Assembly (NCBI GenBank): GCA_041167105.1
Contig: JBEEGX010000028.1
Location: 1 to 5,854 of the forward strand
Source: JAJPGZ01 sp041167105
GTDB taxonomy: Bacteria; Verrucomicrobiota; Verrucomicrobiia; Chthoniobacterales; UBA10450
Direction: 5' to 3'
DNA: 5,854 bases
In this document: positions 1 through 5,421 of the stretch, piece by piece
Position numbering within the stretch: position 1 is the stretch's first letter
Layout: each line of letters starts with the position of its first letter
Program-made: the position numbers and the translations under genes
The notes under the pieces: model-generated
What the model was told of the DNA's origin: nothing
Database searches by the model: none
The model's input: the letters and a program-made list of their open reading frames with translations, nothing else

Positions 1-315
1 CGTGCTCTTGCCCGCGCCGTTGCGGCCGATGATGCCGACGACTTCGCCGCGGCGAACCTCGAAAGACACGCCTTTCAACGCCCAGAAGTCCTCCTTGGAG
101 GAGACGCTGAAACGCTGAGAATCTGAAACGCTGACATTAACAGAATTCGAATTGCCATTTTCGGTCTTTGATCTTCCTTTCGGCGAACGCCGAAATAGCC
201 CCGTTGCTTTCTCAACCAACACGTCGCGCAGCGCGACGTAGCGTTGATCGCGGAGATGGCTAAGCGAGTAACGTTTTCCCAAATTCTCTACCGAGATGAT
301 GACGTCAGAAGACAA
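1..315 (-). CDS. Polysaccharide ABC transporter ATP-binding protein (Wzt/TagH type), N-terminal part only
   Basis: This is the first 105 residues of the ATPase that would power glycan export through an ABC-2 permease; the rest lies beyond the left edge. It begins MSSDVIISVENLGKRY, continues with FWALKGVSFEVRRGEVVGII (residues 78-96), and ends in the Walker A motif GRNGAGKST (97-105). The spacing, with a long segment between the first beta strand and FWALK, is typical of Wzt-like ATPases of O-antigen and teichoic acid exporters. The start is inferred as TTG at 313-315: the frame is closed by TAA at 331-333 and holds no ATG or GTG start between that stop and the conserved N-terminus. No clear Shine-Dalgarno precedes it. 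Residues about 49-74 are a low-complexity insert built partly from an 8-base tandem repeat. Its natural partner is the permease at 4591-5412, about 4.3 kb upstream in the same transcription direction. The family call is firm; the exact substrate is unknown. Confidence 0.93.
   Translation of the reverse strand, partial: MSSDVIISVENLGKRYSLSHLRDQRYVALRDVLVEKATGLFRRSPKGRSKTENGNSNSVNVSVSDSQRFSVSSKEDFWALKGVSFEVRRGEVVGIIGRNGAGKST
101..138. repeat. 8-base tandem repeat (CTGARACG) inside the ABC ATPase gene
   Basis: Units in order on the plus strand are a partial GAGACG, then CTGAAACG, CTGAGAAT, CTGAAACG and CTGACATT. On the coding (minus) strand this reads in frame as residues about 60-71 (NVSVSDSQRFSV). 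The same repeat occurs inside the GT9 domain at 1148-1179. The complement of the unit has no stop codon in any frame, whereas the plus orientation gives TGA. Confidence 0.85.
178..195. repeat. Perfect 8-base inverted repeat with 2-base centre
   Basis: TTTCGGCGAACGCCGAAA has two perfect 8-base arms around AA. It lies in the variable segment of the ABC ATPase coding region (residues about 41-46, FRRSPK), next to the 8-base tandem repeats. It could form a tight RNA hairpin, but there is no U-run after it, so it is not a terminator. Function unknown. Confidence 0.7.
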
Positions 316-518
316 AGTAGAAATGCGAAGTTAGAATGGAGCGAGCGGGTTGAGCGACATGCACGACAACGCCGCGTGGGAGGCGGTGATTGAGCTGGGA
401 AGCGAAATCATGAAAGTTACTTCGCGAACACTGGGTCGCACGCTGCGCTATTTTTGCACAATTAAACAAACTTCTCGAACAGTTTCCGGATTCCTCGACT
501 TGGATTCGTGCCTGAAAA
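316..518. other. Spacer between the fused asnB/GT9 frame and the ABC ATPase; no supported gene
   Basis: About 200 bases separate the TAA at 519-521 from the TTG at 315. The stretch has an AT-rich patch near 450-475, but I see no convincing -35/-10 pair, no hairpin with a U-run, and no strong ribosome-binding site on either strand. A 61-codon plus-strand frame (350-535) opposes the operon and has no family I recognise. A 26-codon minus-strand frame beginning ATG at 411 (MISLPSSITASH) is equally unsupported. The stretch near the ATPase start (309-334) resembles the GAAAGTAG-type repeats seen elsewhere in the window. Confidence 0.5.
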
Positions 519-3500
519 TTAAGTTCCGGCTTTAACTGTCTCTGCGTTTTCTACTTTCGCCTTTCTACTTTCTAATTTGCGCGCGAGAAGTTCGCGGCAC
601 GCTTGCGTTATTTCGTTGGTTGAAATCATTTTCAAGCAGGCGTTCCCGCGCTCGATGCATTCCACCAGCGCGCAACCTTCACATTCGATTGTCGATCTAA
701 AGATGCGGTGACCTTCGCCGTCCGGATACCAAAGACCGGGGCGTTCGCGCGCGGAAAAAATGGCGACGCACGGGAGCCCGACGGCCGCGGCCATGTGCAT
801 GGTGCCAGTGTCGTTGCCGAGAAAGAGCGCGCATTTTTGCAGCGCGACTAACGACGGACGGATGCCTAACGAACCGGCGGCGTTGTATCCCCTGCCCCAT
901 TTGTTCAGTAACCAATCACCGATCACGGCGTCTTCGCTTCCGCCAAAGACGACCGGCCAGATGTCGAACTCTTCGATAAGATCGACAATTACTTCTTCGA
1001 AGCGCAACAGCGGCCAGCGTTTCGCCGGCATTTTCGATCCGGGACCGACCGCGACCCACATGCGCCCGCCATCCGGGCCGCGCTCGCCTAACCAATCGTG
1101 GAACGGACGTTCGTCCTCGGGGCCGAGACCGAGATCCGTTCCAAAAGCTGAAACGCTGAGACGCTGAGACGCTGAAATTGCTGCTGTAGAGGCAGCCGTG
1201 TCGGCTGCGGAACCAACCGAACGTGCAGGCGACTCCGAGCCGGAGTGGCGATTGCCTGCCACCACAGTTAAGCCTGACGCAGCTAAACGCCGCAGCAACA
1301 GCTCCGATTCGCGCGGAACTTCACGCAGCGGTTCACCATCGCGCTTCGGTTCCAGCGTCGCGAACGCTTCCATGCCGATGAAGTTTTTGATGCCGGCGAG
1401 CGAGAAGAATCGGCGGTCGCGCGCGATCTGTTCCGGCCAGCGATTGCTCGGCGCGAGATAGACCAGGGTGTCAAGATGTTTACGCCGCAGTTTGGTCAGT
1501 AACGCCAGCATGCGGGTGCCGCGCAAAACTTCACCCGCGTCCGAAACCGGATAGGAAATAAATTCGTCGAAAATCCCAGCGCCGCGAAGAAGATCGGGCG
1601 CGAGGACGTACGACCGCCCAGGATGTCGATCCGACAAAAGTGCAATGTGCGCGTCTGGAAAATTTTGCCTAACGACCTGCATCGCCGGCAACGAGACGAG
1701 GGTGTCGCCCAATTGGCCAATCCGGAAAACGAGGATTCGTTTTGCGGATTGGCCAATTGGAAGATGGGACGCGCGTAAGCTGGGCGAATGACCTGTTATC
1801 TGCTCTCCGTTATGGGTCGTCTCTTCTTCAATCTTCAATATCCGATCTCCGATCTTCCGTCTACCGGCAGTTTCCGGGCGTAATTGGTGACCAGGAAAAT
1901 GCCGGTAGACGTGCTTTGCCCAACCACGCAGACCGCGCATTCCTCCATGACGTTGTGCGTGAATGGTCGCCGGCTGCACGTCGGTCATGAGCCACTCGCG
2001 CACCGGAATCTGGAATCCGGTCTTCGGTCGCTCGAGCAGCTCGGGCGTAACTAATGGCGACGCGGCCGCGGCCATGTTGCGTTTGCTCGGCGCGTTTTCA
2101 CTCGCGAGTAAGGGCGCGATTGACCGCAGAAGATCGACATCGACAAATGGGACACGGATTTCGAGCGAGTGGCCCATGCCGGCCCAATCAGAATCGCGCA
2201 GCAGTTGATGCCGCATGTACCATTCCGTCTCGAGCGCAGAAACTTTCAGCCGTGGATTCGTTAGGCCGTCGATCGTTTCCTCCAGCCTAACGAGCGTTTG
2301 CAATTCACGCCAGCCTTCGCGGACAAAATCGGGGTCGAGAAATTCCGGCAACTCCCACGGCATGAACATTCCGCGCCGCAACAAATACGCGCCGGAGTAA
2401 GTGCCGCCGTACTCGAACATGCCGGCGTATTTCGGCGAGGTGAACCGTTTCAAAACCGGCGCGCTAAGGATACGCAGGTTACGACCGAACACGTCGAGCA
2501 AGGCACCGAACGGCTGAAGTAATCGCACACTGCGCGGCACATCGTGAAAGCTCGGATACGTCGCGAAAAGTTCGTCCCCGCCGAGACCGGAGAGCGCGAC
2601 TTTCAGGTTCGCCTGCTTCGCGGCGAGGCTGACGAAGAATGTGTTCACGCCGTCGGTCGACGGCCGGTCCATCGCGTCGAAGAGATGATCACGATAGGCT
2701 TCGAAGTCGCCGCGCGAAACCCAAATGGTTTGATGCTGCGCGCCGCAACGCTCCGCGAATTGCTCCGCGAGCGGCGTCTCGTCAGCGTCCGTCCATTTAT
2801 ATTCTTCGAACCCAAGGGTCACGGTGCGAAGAATTCCGCCCTGCTCGGCTGCGAGTGCGGCGATGGCCGTTGAATCGAGACCGGACGAAAGAAAAACGCC
2901 GACCGGAACATCCGCTACGAGATGATACGCAACCGTCTCTTTCAGGGCGGTGCGTAGAAGATCGGAGTTGGAAGATGGAAGATGAAAATTCCCACCTTCT
3001 ACTTCCTCCTTTTTACTTCGCACGGCGTCGGCTTCCGCGAGAATTTTGCTGATCGAGCAAAATTCGTTAGGCGCACGCGCACCATGTCGATCTATCCACA
3101 TTGTCGATCCGGCGGGCAGGCTGCGAATGCCGCGATACATGGTGTAGGGATCGGGCACGTGTCCCCACAGGAAATAACCAACGTGACCCGCCGGCTCCGG
3201 CGCAAGATCGATCTTCCCTGAATCGCGCAGCGGTTTCACTTGCGATGCGATGCGAATGGTTTGGCCGTCGTCGGAATAATAAAGCGGCTTTATCCCGAAC
3301 GGATCGCGCGCTATGAAAACTCCCTGCCTGCGCGCATCCCAAATCGCGAAGGCGTACATGCCGCGCACTTTCTCGAACATGTTTTCGCCGCGCGTTTCAT
3401 ACAGCGCGAGCAACACCTCGGTGTCGCAATGCGATTGAAACGGATAACCGTTAACTGATAACTCGGAGCGAAGCTCCGCGTAATTATAAATCTCGCCGTT

Positions 3501-3734
3501 AAAGATAATGCCTAACGAGTGATCGGCGTTCCACATTGGCTGCGCCCCGGCCGGCGATAAATCGATGATCGACAATCGCCGATGTCCGAAGCCGACGCGG
3601 CCATCGTCCGAAAACCATTCCCCCTCGCCGTCCGGTCCGCGCGAGAACATTTGCTCGCGCATGCGCAACACTTCCGCGCGATCGACCGGCGCCGCCGCTT
3701 GTCCGTAGGCGAAAACCGCCGCTATGCCGCACAT
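519..3734 (-). CDS. asnB: Asparagine synthetase-like amidotransferase fused in frame to a GT9 (heptosyltransferase-type) glycosyltransferase
   Basis: The frame encodes 1071 residues starting MCGIAAVF, with no stop between its two halves. Residues 1 to about 615 are a complete class II glutamine amidotransferase/asparagine synthetase. Cys2 is the glutaminase nucleophile, with RRLSIIDLS (52-60) and NGEIYNY (79-85). The ATP-pyrophosphatase loop is SSGLDST (283-289), followed by LSGLGGDELF (381-390) and KTGFQIPVREWL (571-582). In polysaccharide loci such proteins may amidate sugar acids rather than make asparagine; that is inference. Residues about 616-664 are a repeat-derived linker. Residues 666 to about 1053 are a GT9 domain: RILVFRIGQLGDT (666-678), PGSKMPAKRWP (898-908) and GNDTGTMHMAAA (973-984). 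It ends with four cysteines (1018, 1021, 1026, 1033), a pattern I associate with this group. Residues about 826-868 are a repeat-rich insert, and the last ~18 residues come from another repeat. Normally these would be two adjacent genes. Whether the product is one polypeptide, is reinitiated, or reflects a sequence error is open. No clear Shine-Dalgarno precedes the ATG. Confidence 0.9.
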   Translation of the reverse strand: MCGIAAVFAYGQAAAPVDRAEVLRMREQMFSRGPDGEGEWFSDDGRVGFGHRRLSIIDLSPAGAQPMWNADHSLGIIFNGEIYNYAELRSELSVNGYPFQSHCDTEVLLALYETRGENMFEKVRGMYAFAIWDARRQGVFIARDPFGIKPLYYSDDGQTIRIASQVKPLRDSGKIDLAPEPAGHVGYFLWGHVPDPYTMYRGIRSLPAGSTMWIDRHGARAPNEFCSISKILAEADAVRSKKEEVEGGNFHLPSSNSDLLRTALKETVAYHLVADVPVGVFLSSGLDSTAIAALAAEQGGILRTVTLGFEEYKWTDADETPLAEQFAERCGAQHQTIWVSRGDFEAYRDHLFDAMDRPSTDGVNTFFVSLAAKQANLKVALSGLGGDELFATYPSFHDVPRSVRLLQPFGALLDVFGRNLRILSAPVLKRFTSPKYAGMFEYGGTYSGAYLLRRGMFMPWELPEFLDPDFVREGWRELQTLVRLEETIDGLTNPRLKVSALETEWYMRHQLLRDSDWAGMGHSLEIRVPFVDVDLLRSIAPLLASENAPSKRNMAAAASPLVTPELLERPKTGFQIPVREWLMTDVQPATIHAQRHGGMRGLRGWAKHVYRHFPGHQLRPETAGRRKIGDRILKIEEETTHNGEQITGHSPSLRASHLPIGQSAKRILVFRIGQLGDTLVSLPAMQVVRQNFPDAHIALLSDRHPGRSYVLAPDLLRGAGIFDEFISYPVSDAGEVLRGTRMLALLTKLRRKHLDTLVYLAPSNRWPEQIARDRRFFSLAGIKNFIGMEAFATLEPKRDGEPLREVPRESELLLRRLAASGLTVVAGNRHSGSESPARSVGSAADTAASTAAISASQRLSVSAFGTDLGLGPEDERPFHDWLGERGPDGGRMWVAVGPGSKMPAKRWPLLRFEEVIVDLIEEFDIWPVVFGGSEDAVIGDWLLNKWGRGYNAAGSLGIRPSLVALQKCALFLGNDTGTMHMAAAVGLPCVAIFSARERPGLWYPDGEGHRIFRSTIECEGCALVECIERGNACLKMISTNEITQACRELLARKLESRKAKVENAETVKAGT
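547..578. repeat. GAAAGTAG-type repeat coding the C-terminal tail of the GT9 domain
   Basis: On the coding strand two copies of a GAAAGTAGAAA-like unit follow one another. They are translated as residues about 1054-1063 (LESRKAKVEN) after the conserved GT9 end at ELLARK, and the frame closes only after leaving the repeat, at 519-521. Related sequence lies at 4493-4581. This looks like an intergenic repeat that has become the gene's 3' end. Confidence 0.65.
1148..1179. repeat. 8-base tandem repeat (CTGARACG) inside the GT9 coding region
   Basis: Four consecutive units on the plus strand read CTGAAACG, CTGAGACG, CTGAGACG and CTGAAATT. On the coding strand they give about residues 853-863 (ISASQRLSVSA), nearly the same peptide as the ABC ATPase copy at 101-138. 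Three units equal 24 bases, so whole groups keep the frame. It lies in a segment of the GT9 domain that is not part of its conserved core. Confidence 0.87.
1192..1259. repeat. Cluster of small inverted repeats in the GT9 insert
   Basis: Three palindromic elements lie side by side. The first is GCAGCCG/CGGCTGC (1192-1198 and 1202-1208, 3-base loop). The second is ACTCCG/CGGAGT (1232-1237 and 1241-1246, 3-base loop). The third is an outer pair GCAGGC/GCCTGC (1225-1230 and 1254-1259) enclosing the second. They encode residues about 826-848 (low-complexity, Ser/Ala-rich). With the adjacent 8-base repeat they look like a short non-autonomous repeat element lodged in frame. No transposase or target duplication is visible. 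Confidence 0.65.
1709..1760. repeat. Near-perfect 24-base inverted repeat at the AsnB/GT9 junction
   Basis: The arms at 1709-1732 and 1737-1760 match at 23 of 24 positions around the 4-base loop GGAT; the one mismatch is G1725 opposite G1744. The left arm encodes the conserved GT9 start (ILVFRIGQL, about residues 667-675), and the right arm encodes the preceding LPIGQSAK (658-665). The transcript should form a very stable hairpin over the beginning of the GT9 coding region. There is no U-run, so it is not a Rho-independent terminator. Confidence 0.9.
1836..1850 (-). promoter_or_regulatory. Possible internal ribosome-binding site and TTG start for a separate GT9 product
   Basis: On the coding strand GGAG (1850-1847) lies 8 bases before an in-frame TTG (1838-1836). 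That would begin a product MKIEEETTH at residue 633, about 33 residues before the conserved GT9 start. It is the only start-like signal I see between the end of the AsnB core and the GT9 motif. The GGAG is inside a low-complexity GATC/GGAGATCGG-type repeat, so it may be fortuitous. Confidence 0.3.
2956..3021. repeat. Purine-rich then pyrimidine-rich repeat segment inside asnB
   Basis: On the plus strand a purine-rich half (GGAAGATGGAAGATGAAAA and flanks) is followed by a pyrimidine-rich half (CTTCTACTTCCTCC and flanks). It encodes residues about 239-259 (SKKEEVEGGNFHLPSSNSD). This is the variable linker between the glutaminase and synthetase domains, so an insertion here is structurally tolerable. 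Its layout resembles the intergenic element at 4493-4581. Confidence 0.55.
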
Positions 3735-3799
3735 GGGAAGAAAGTCAGGAGCTTGGTTGCTTCAGCGTTCGGCCGATCGCGGTGAATTTTCACCTTTCT
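3735..3799. other. 65-base gap before asnB with a small palindrome
   Basis: The gap runs between the TGA of the sensor-like gene (3800-3802) and the ATG of asnB. It contains GGTGAATTTTCACC at 3781-3794 (6-base arms, TT centre). The 20 bases before the asnB ATG are pyrimidine-rich, with no Shine-Dalgarno-like purine run. No promoter or terminator is evident. Confidence 0.45.
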
Positions 3800-4471
3800 T
3801 CAAACGCTTTCCTGGCCGAGCAAAAAAACTTTTGTCAGCACGGCGATGATGAACACGGCGGTGATGAGCAGGAACAGGCAAAAGAACATCACTGGCCAAC
3901 CGGCGAGACCGATTAACATTTTCGACAAATGACTTGTCCGTGCCGTGAGCGCATCGCTCATACGCATGCTATGCGCCTGGAGGTTGTCGGCCGCTTGCGT
4001 CGTGGTCGCGAGATAGCGCTCGAATGCCGGTCGCAGCGTTTGTTCGCGCTCGCGCTCAGCCGCGGCCAGATCGCCGGAGTTTAAAACGGCGACTACTGCC
4101 GTCGCTGCTCGAGTAAACGTCTCTCCGGCGCTCTGGAAATCTGCGCGCTCGTCGGTGTTATCGAAAAACCATTCTCGCGAAAGCGCGCGATCTCGAAGGC
4201 TGCGGTCGCGTTCGATGGCCAGCCGCGCTCTCTCAAACATTTGAGCACGACGGTCGACCCCGCCAAAGAGATCGGGATTAGTGCTGCGCATCGCCTTGAC
4301 GCTCACGGCGGTGAGCGTTTGCAGTTCGTTTAACGCCGGCACGCTTTGCTTGATCAGCGTCGAATATTTCGCGTCGACCGCCCGCAAGAAATAGAAGCCG
4401 AATGCGCCGAGGCCGATGTTGGAAACGAGCAGCGCGATAACCAGAACCTTAAGCTGGCGCAAAATCGACAT
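3800..4471 (-). CDS. Two-helix membrane protein with a four-helix-bundle, chemoreceptor-like sensor region and no output domain
   Basis: The product is 223 residues from the ATG at 4469-4471, which is preceded by a purine run (GAGAAG); a GTG at 4484-4486 would add five residues. A first hydrophobic helix (about residues 8-29) follows a short basic N-terminus (MSILRQLK). Residues about 30-183 form a charged, helical, extracytoplasmic segment with RAVDAKYSTLIKQSVPALNE early on. This resembles the ligand-binding four-helix bundle (4HB_MCP) of methyl-accepting chemotaxis proteins. A second hydrophobic helix spans about 187-214, and only about ten residues follow it. There is no HAMP, kinase or methyl-accepting domain. 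The gene sits between the export permease and asnB with gaps of 119 and 65 bases, so it is probably co-transcribed. It could sense or organise something in the periplasm for this locus; the role is inference. The topology call is firm, the family resemblance moderate. Confidence 0.8.
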   Translation of the reverse strand: MSILRQLKVLVIALLVSNIGLGAFGFYFLRAVDAKYSTLIKQSVPALNELQTLTAVSVKAMRSTNPDLFGGVDRRAQMFERARLAIERDRSLRDRALSREWFFDNTDERADFQSAGETFTRAATAVVAVLNSGDLAAAEREREQTLRPAFERYLATTTQAADNLQAHSMRMSDALTARTSHLSKMLIGLAGWPVMFFCLFLLITAVFIIAVLTKVFLLGQESV

Positions 4472-4492
4472 GTTCTTCTCGGGCACGGTGGA

Positions 4493-4581
4493 GAAAGGCT
4501 AAAGGTGAAAGTAGAAAGTAGAAAACTCTATGGCCATAGCGCACAGAAACCGAATCGCTCTACTTTAGCCTTTCCACTTTC
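4493..4581. repeat. Intergenic inverted-repeat element between permease and sensor-like gene
   Basis: A perfect 12-base inverted repeat, GAAAGGCTAAAG (4493-4504) and CTTTAGCCTTTC (4563-4574), encloses 58 bases. Inside are GTAGAAA direct repeats (4511-4524) and a perfect 12-base palindrome, CTATGGCCATAG (4528-4539). The left half is purine-rich and the right half pyrimidine-rich. It fills nearly all of the 119-base gap between the two genes. No U-run follows either arm. Confidence 0.75.
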
Positions 4582-4590
4582 AAATTTCTT

Positions 4591-5412
4591 TCAGATTACG
4601 TCGGCAAACGTTCGCTCCATGCGACGAAAATACCATATGCCGCCGATCAACAGAAGCGCGGTCACAGCCAGACTAACGAACAGGCCCGGCATGTAGATTG
4701 TCGATCTTCCACCACTGACGGCCCAACGGAAACCGTCGATGACGCCGACCATGGGGTTCAAGGAATAAAAGGGGCGCCACTTCGCGGGAACAACCGAGCT
4801 GCTAAATCCGACAGGCGAAACGTAGAGGCCAAACTGCACCAGAAATGGAACGACATAACGAAAGTCGCGATACTCGACGTTGAGCGCGGCCAGCCAAAGA
4901 CCGGCGCCGGTCGATGTCAGTAGCGCGAGAATGGTGAAGAGTGGCAGCGTCAGGATATGCCACATCGGCCAGACATGATACCAAACCATGAGCAGCGTGA
5001 GCAGGCTTAACGAAATCAAAAAATCGACAAACGACACGATCACCGCGCTCGCCGGAACAATCAGCCGCGGAAAGTAAACCTTCGAGATGAGGTTGGCGTT
5101 GCTGATTAACGAATTGCTTCCTTCGGAAAACGACGTCGAGAACAGTTGCCATGGCAACATGGCCGCGAAGACCATGACCGGATACGGAATGCCCTCGGCC
5201 GGGAGTTTCGCGATACGACTGAAAACAAAGACGAACACGACCATGGTCAGAAACGGTCGCAACACCGCCCACAAAACGCCGATTACAGTCTGCTTGTAGC
5301 GCACGAGCACATCGCGCCAGGCGAGAAAGTAAAATAGCTCGCGATAACGAAACAGATCGCGCCAGTAATTGCGCTCGGTCCTTCCCGCTTCGATGACGAG
5401 CTCTTGTTCCAT
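4591..5412 (-). CDS. ABC-2 type polysaccharide export permease (Wzm/TagG/KpsM type)
   Basis: The 273-residue inner-membrane protein forms the channel of an ABC exporter for lipid-linked glycans. It begins MEQELVIEAGRTERNYWRDL, followed by the conserved amphipathic region FLAWRDVLVRYKQT (29-42) and GVLWAVLRP (45-53). About six membrane helices are visible near residues 43-66, 76-97, 118-143, 152-176, 185-203 and 243-262. Family hallmarks include ALNVEYRDFRYVVPF (176-190), YSLNPMVGVIDGFRW (216-230) and the C-terminal FRRMERTFADVI. The length fits the family. The ATG at 5412 is chosen over a longer frame reaching 5526 because the conserved N-terminus starts here and the ATG overlaps the carbamoyltransferase stop. 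Its ATPase partner is at 1-315, so the pair is split by two unrelated genes. Substrate cannot be read from the sequence. Confidence 0.95.
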   Translation of the reverse strand: MEQELVIEAGRTERNYWRDLFRYRELFYFLAWRDVLVRYKQTVIGVLWAVLRPFLTMVVFVFVFSRIAKLPAEGIPYPVMVFAAMLPWQLFSTSFSEGSNSLISNANLISKVYFPRLIVPASAVIVSFVDFLISLSLLTLLMVWYHVWPMWHILTLPLFTILALLTSTGAGLWLAALNVEYRDFRYVVPFLVQFGLYVSPVGFSSSVVPAKWRPFYSLNPMVGVIDGFRWAVSGGRSTIYMPGLFVSLAVTALLLIGGIWYFRRMERTFADVI

Positions 5413-5421
5413 TACGTTTCC
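5410..5421 (-). promoter_or_regulatory. TAATG stop-start overlap with weak ribosome-binding site
   Basis: On the coding strand the TAA of the carbamoyltransferase (5414-5412) shares one base with the ATG of the permease (5412-5410). GGAAA (5421-5417) precedes it, giving a weak Shine-Dalgarno. This arrangement usually means translational coupling and supports co-transcription. Confidence 0.75.

Larger units (their letters stand above)
864..3518. repeat. Six dispersed copies of the 9-mer GCCTAACGA / TCGTTAGGC
   Basis: Exact copies on the plus strand are at 864-872, 1667-1675, 2285-2293 and 3510-3518. Exact copies of the complement are at 2258-2266 and 3064-3072. Near copies are at 1086-1094 (GCCTAACCA) and 847-854 (ACTAACGA). 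All six exact copies are within the fused asnB/GT9 frame, and I found none in the other 2.6 kb. They fall in different codon phases and orientations, giving for example SLG, RVV, GLTN and PNE. Confidence 0.8.

Noticed and set aside
350..535. Plus-strand 61-codon frame in the spacer before the ABC ATPase
   Set aside because: It opposes the operon, needs a TTG start or a weakly preceded ATG, overlaps the end of the GT9 frame, and resembles no family I recognise.
760..1167. Plus-strand 135-codon frame opposite the GT9 domain
   Set aside because: It is antisense to well-conserved GT9 motifs, and its composition (Pro/Ser/Arg-rich) is typical of a shadow frame in GC-rich DNA.
1148..1179. CRISPR array
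   Set aside because: The units are 8 bases and directly adjacent with no spacers, and no cas gene is present.
1496..1756. Separate minus-strand gene starting TTG at 1756
   Set aside because: It is out of frame with the GT9 motif encoded by the same bases, and its translation has no conserved features.
1709..1760. Rho-independent terminator
   Set aside because: The hairpin is strong, but no U-run follows on either strand and it lies within an open coding frame.
2639..3052. Plus-strand 137-codon frame opposite asnB
   Set aside because: It is antisense to the ATP-binding core of the amidotransferase, and its Arg-rich translation has no recognisable domain.
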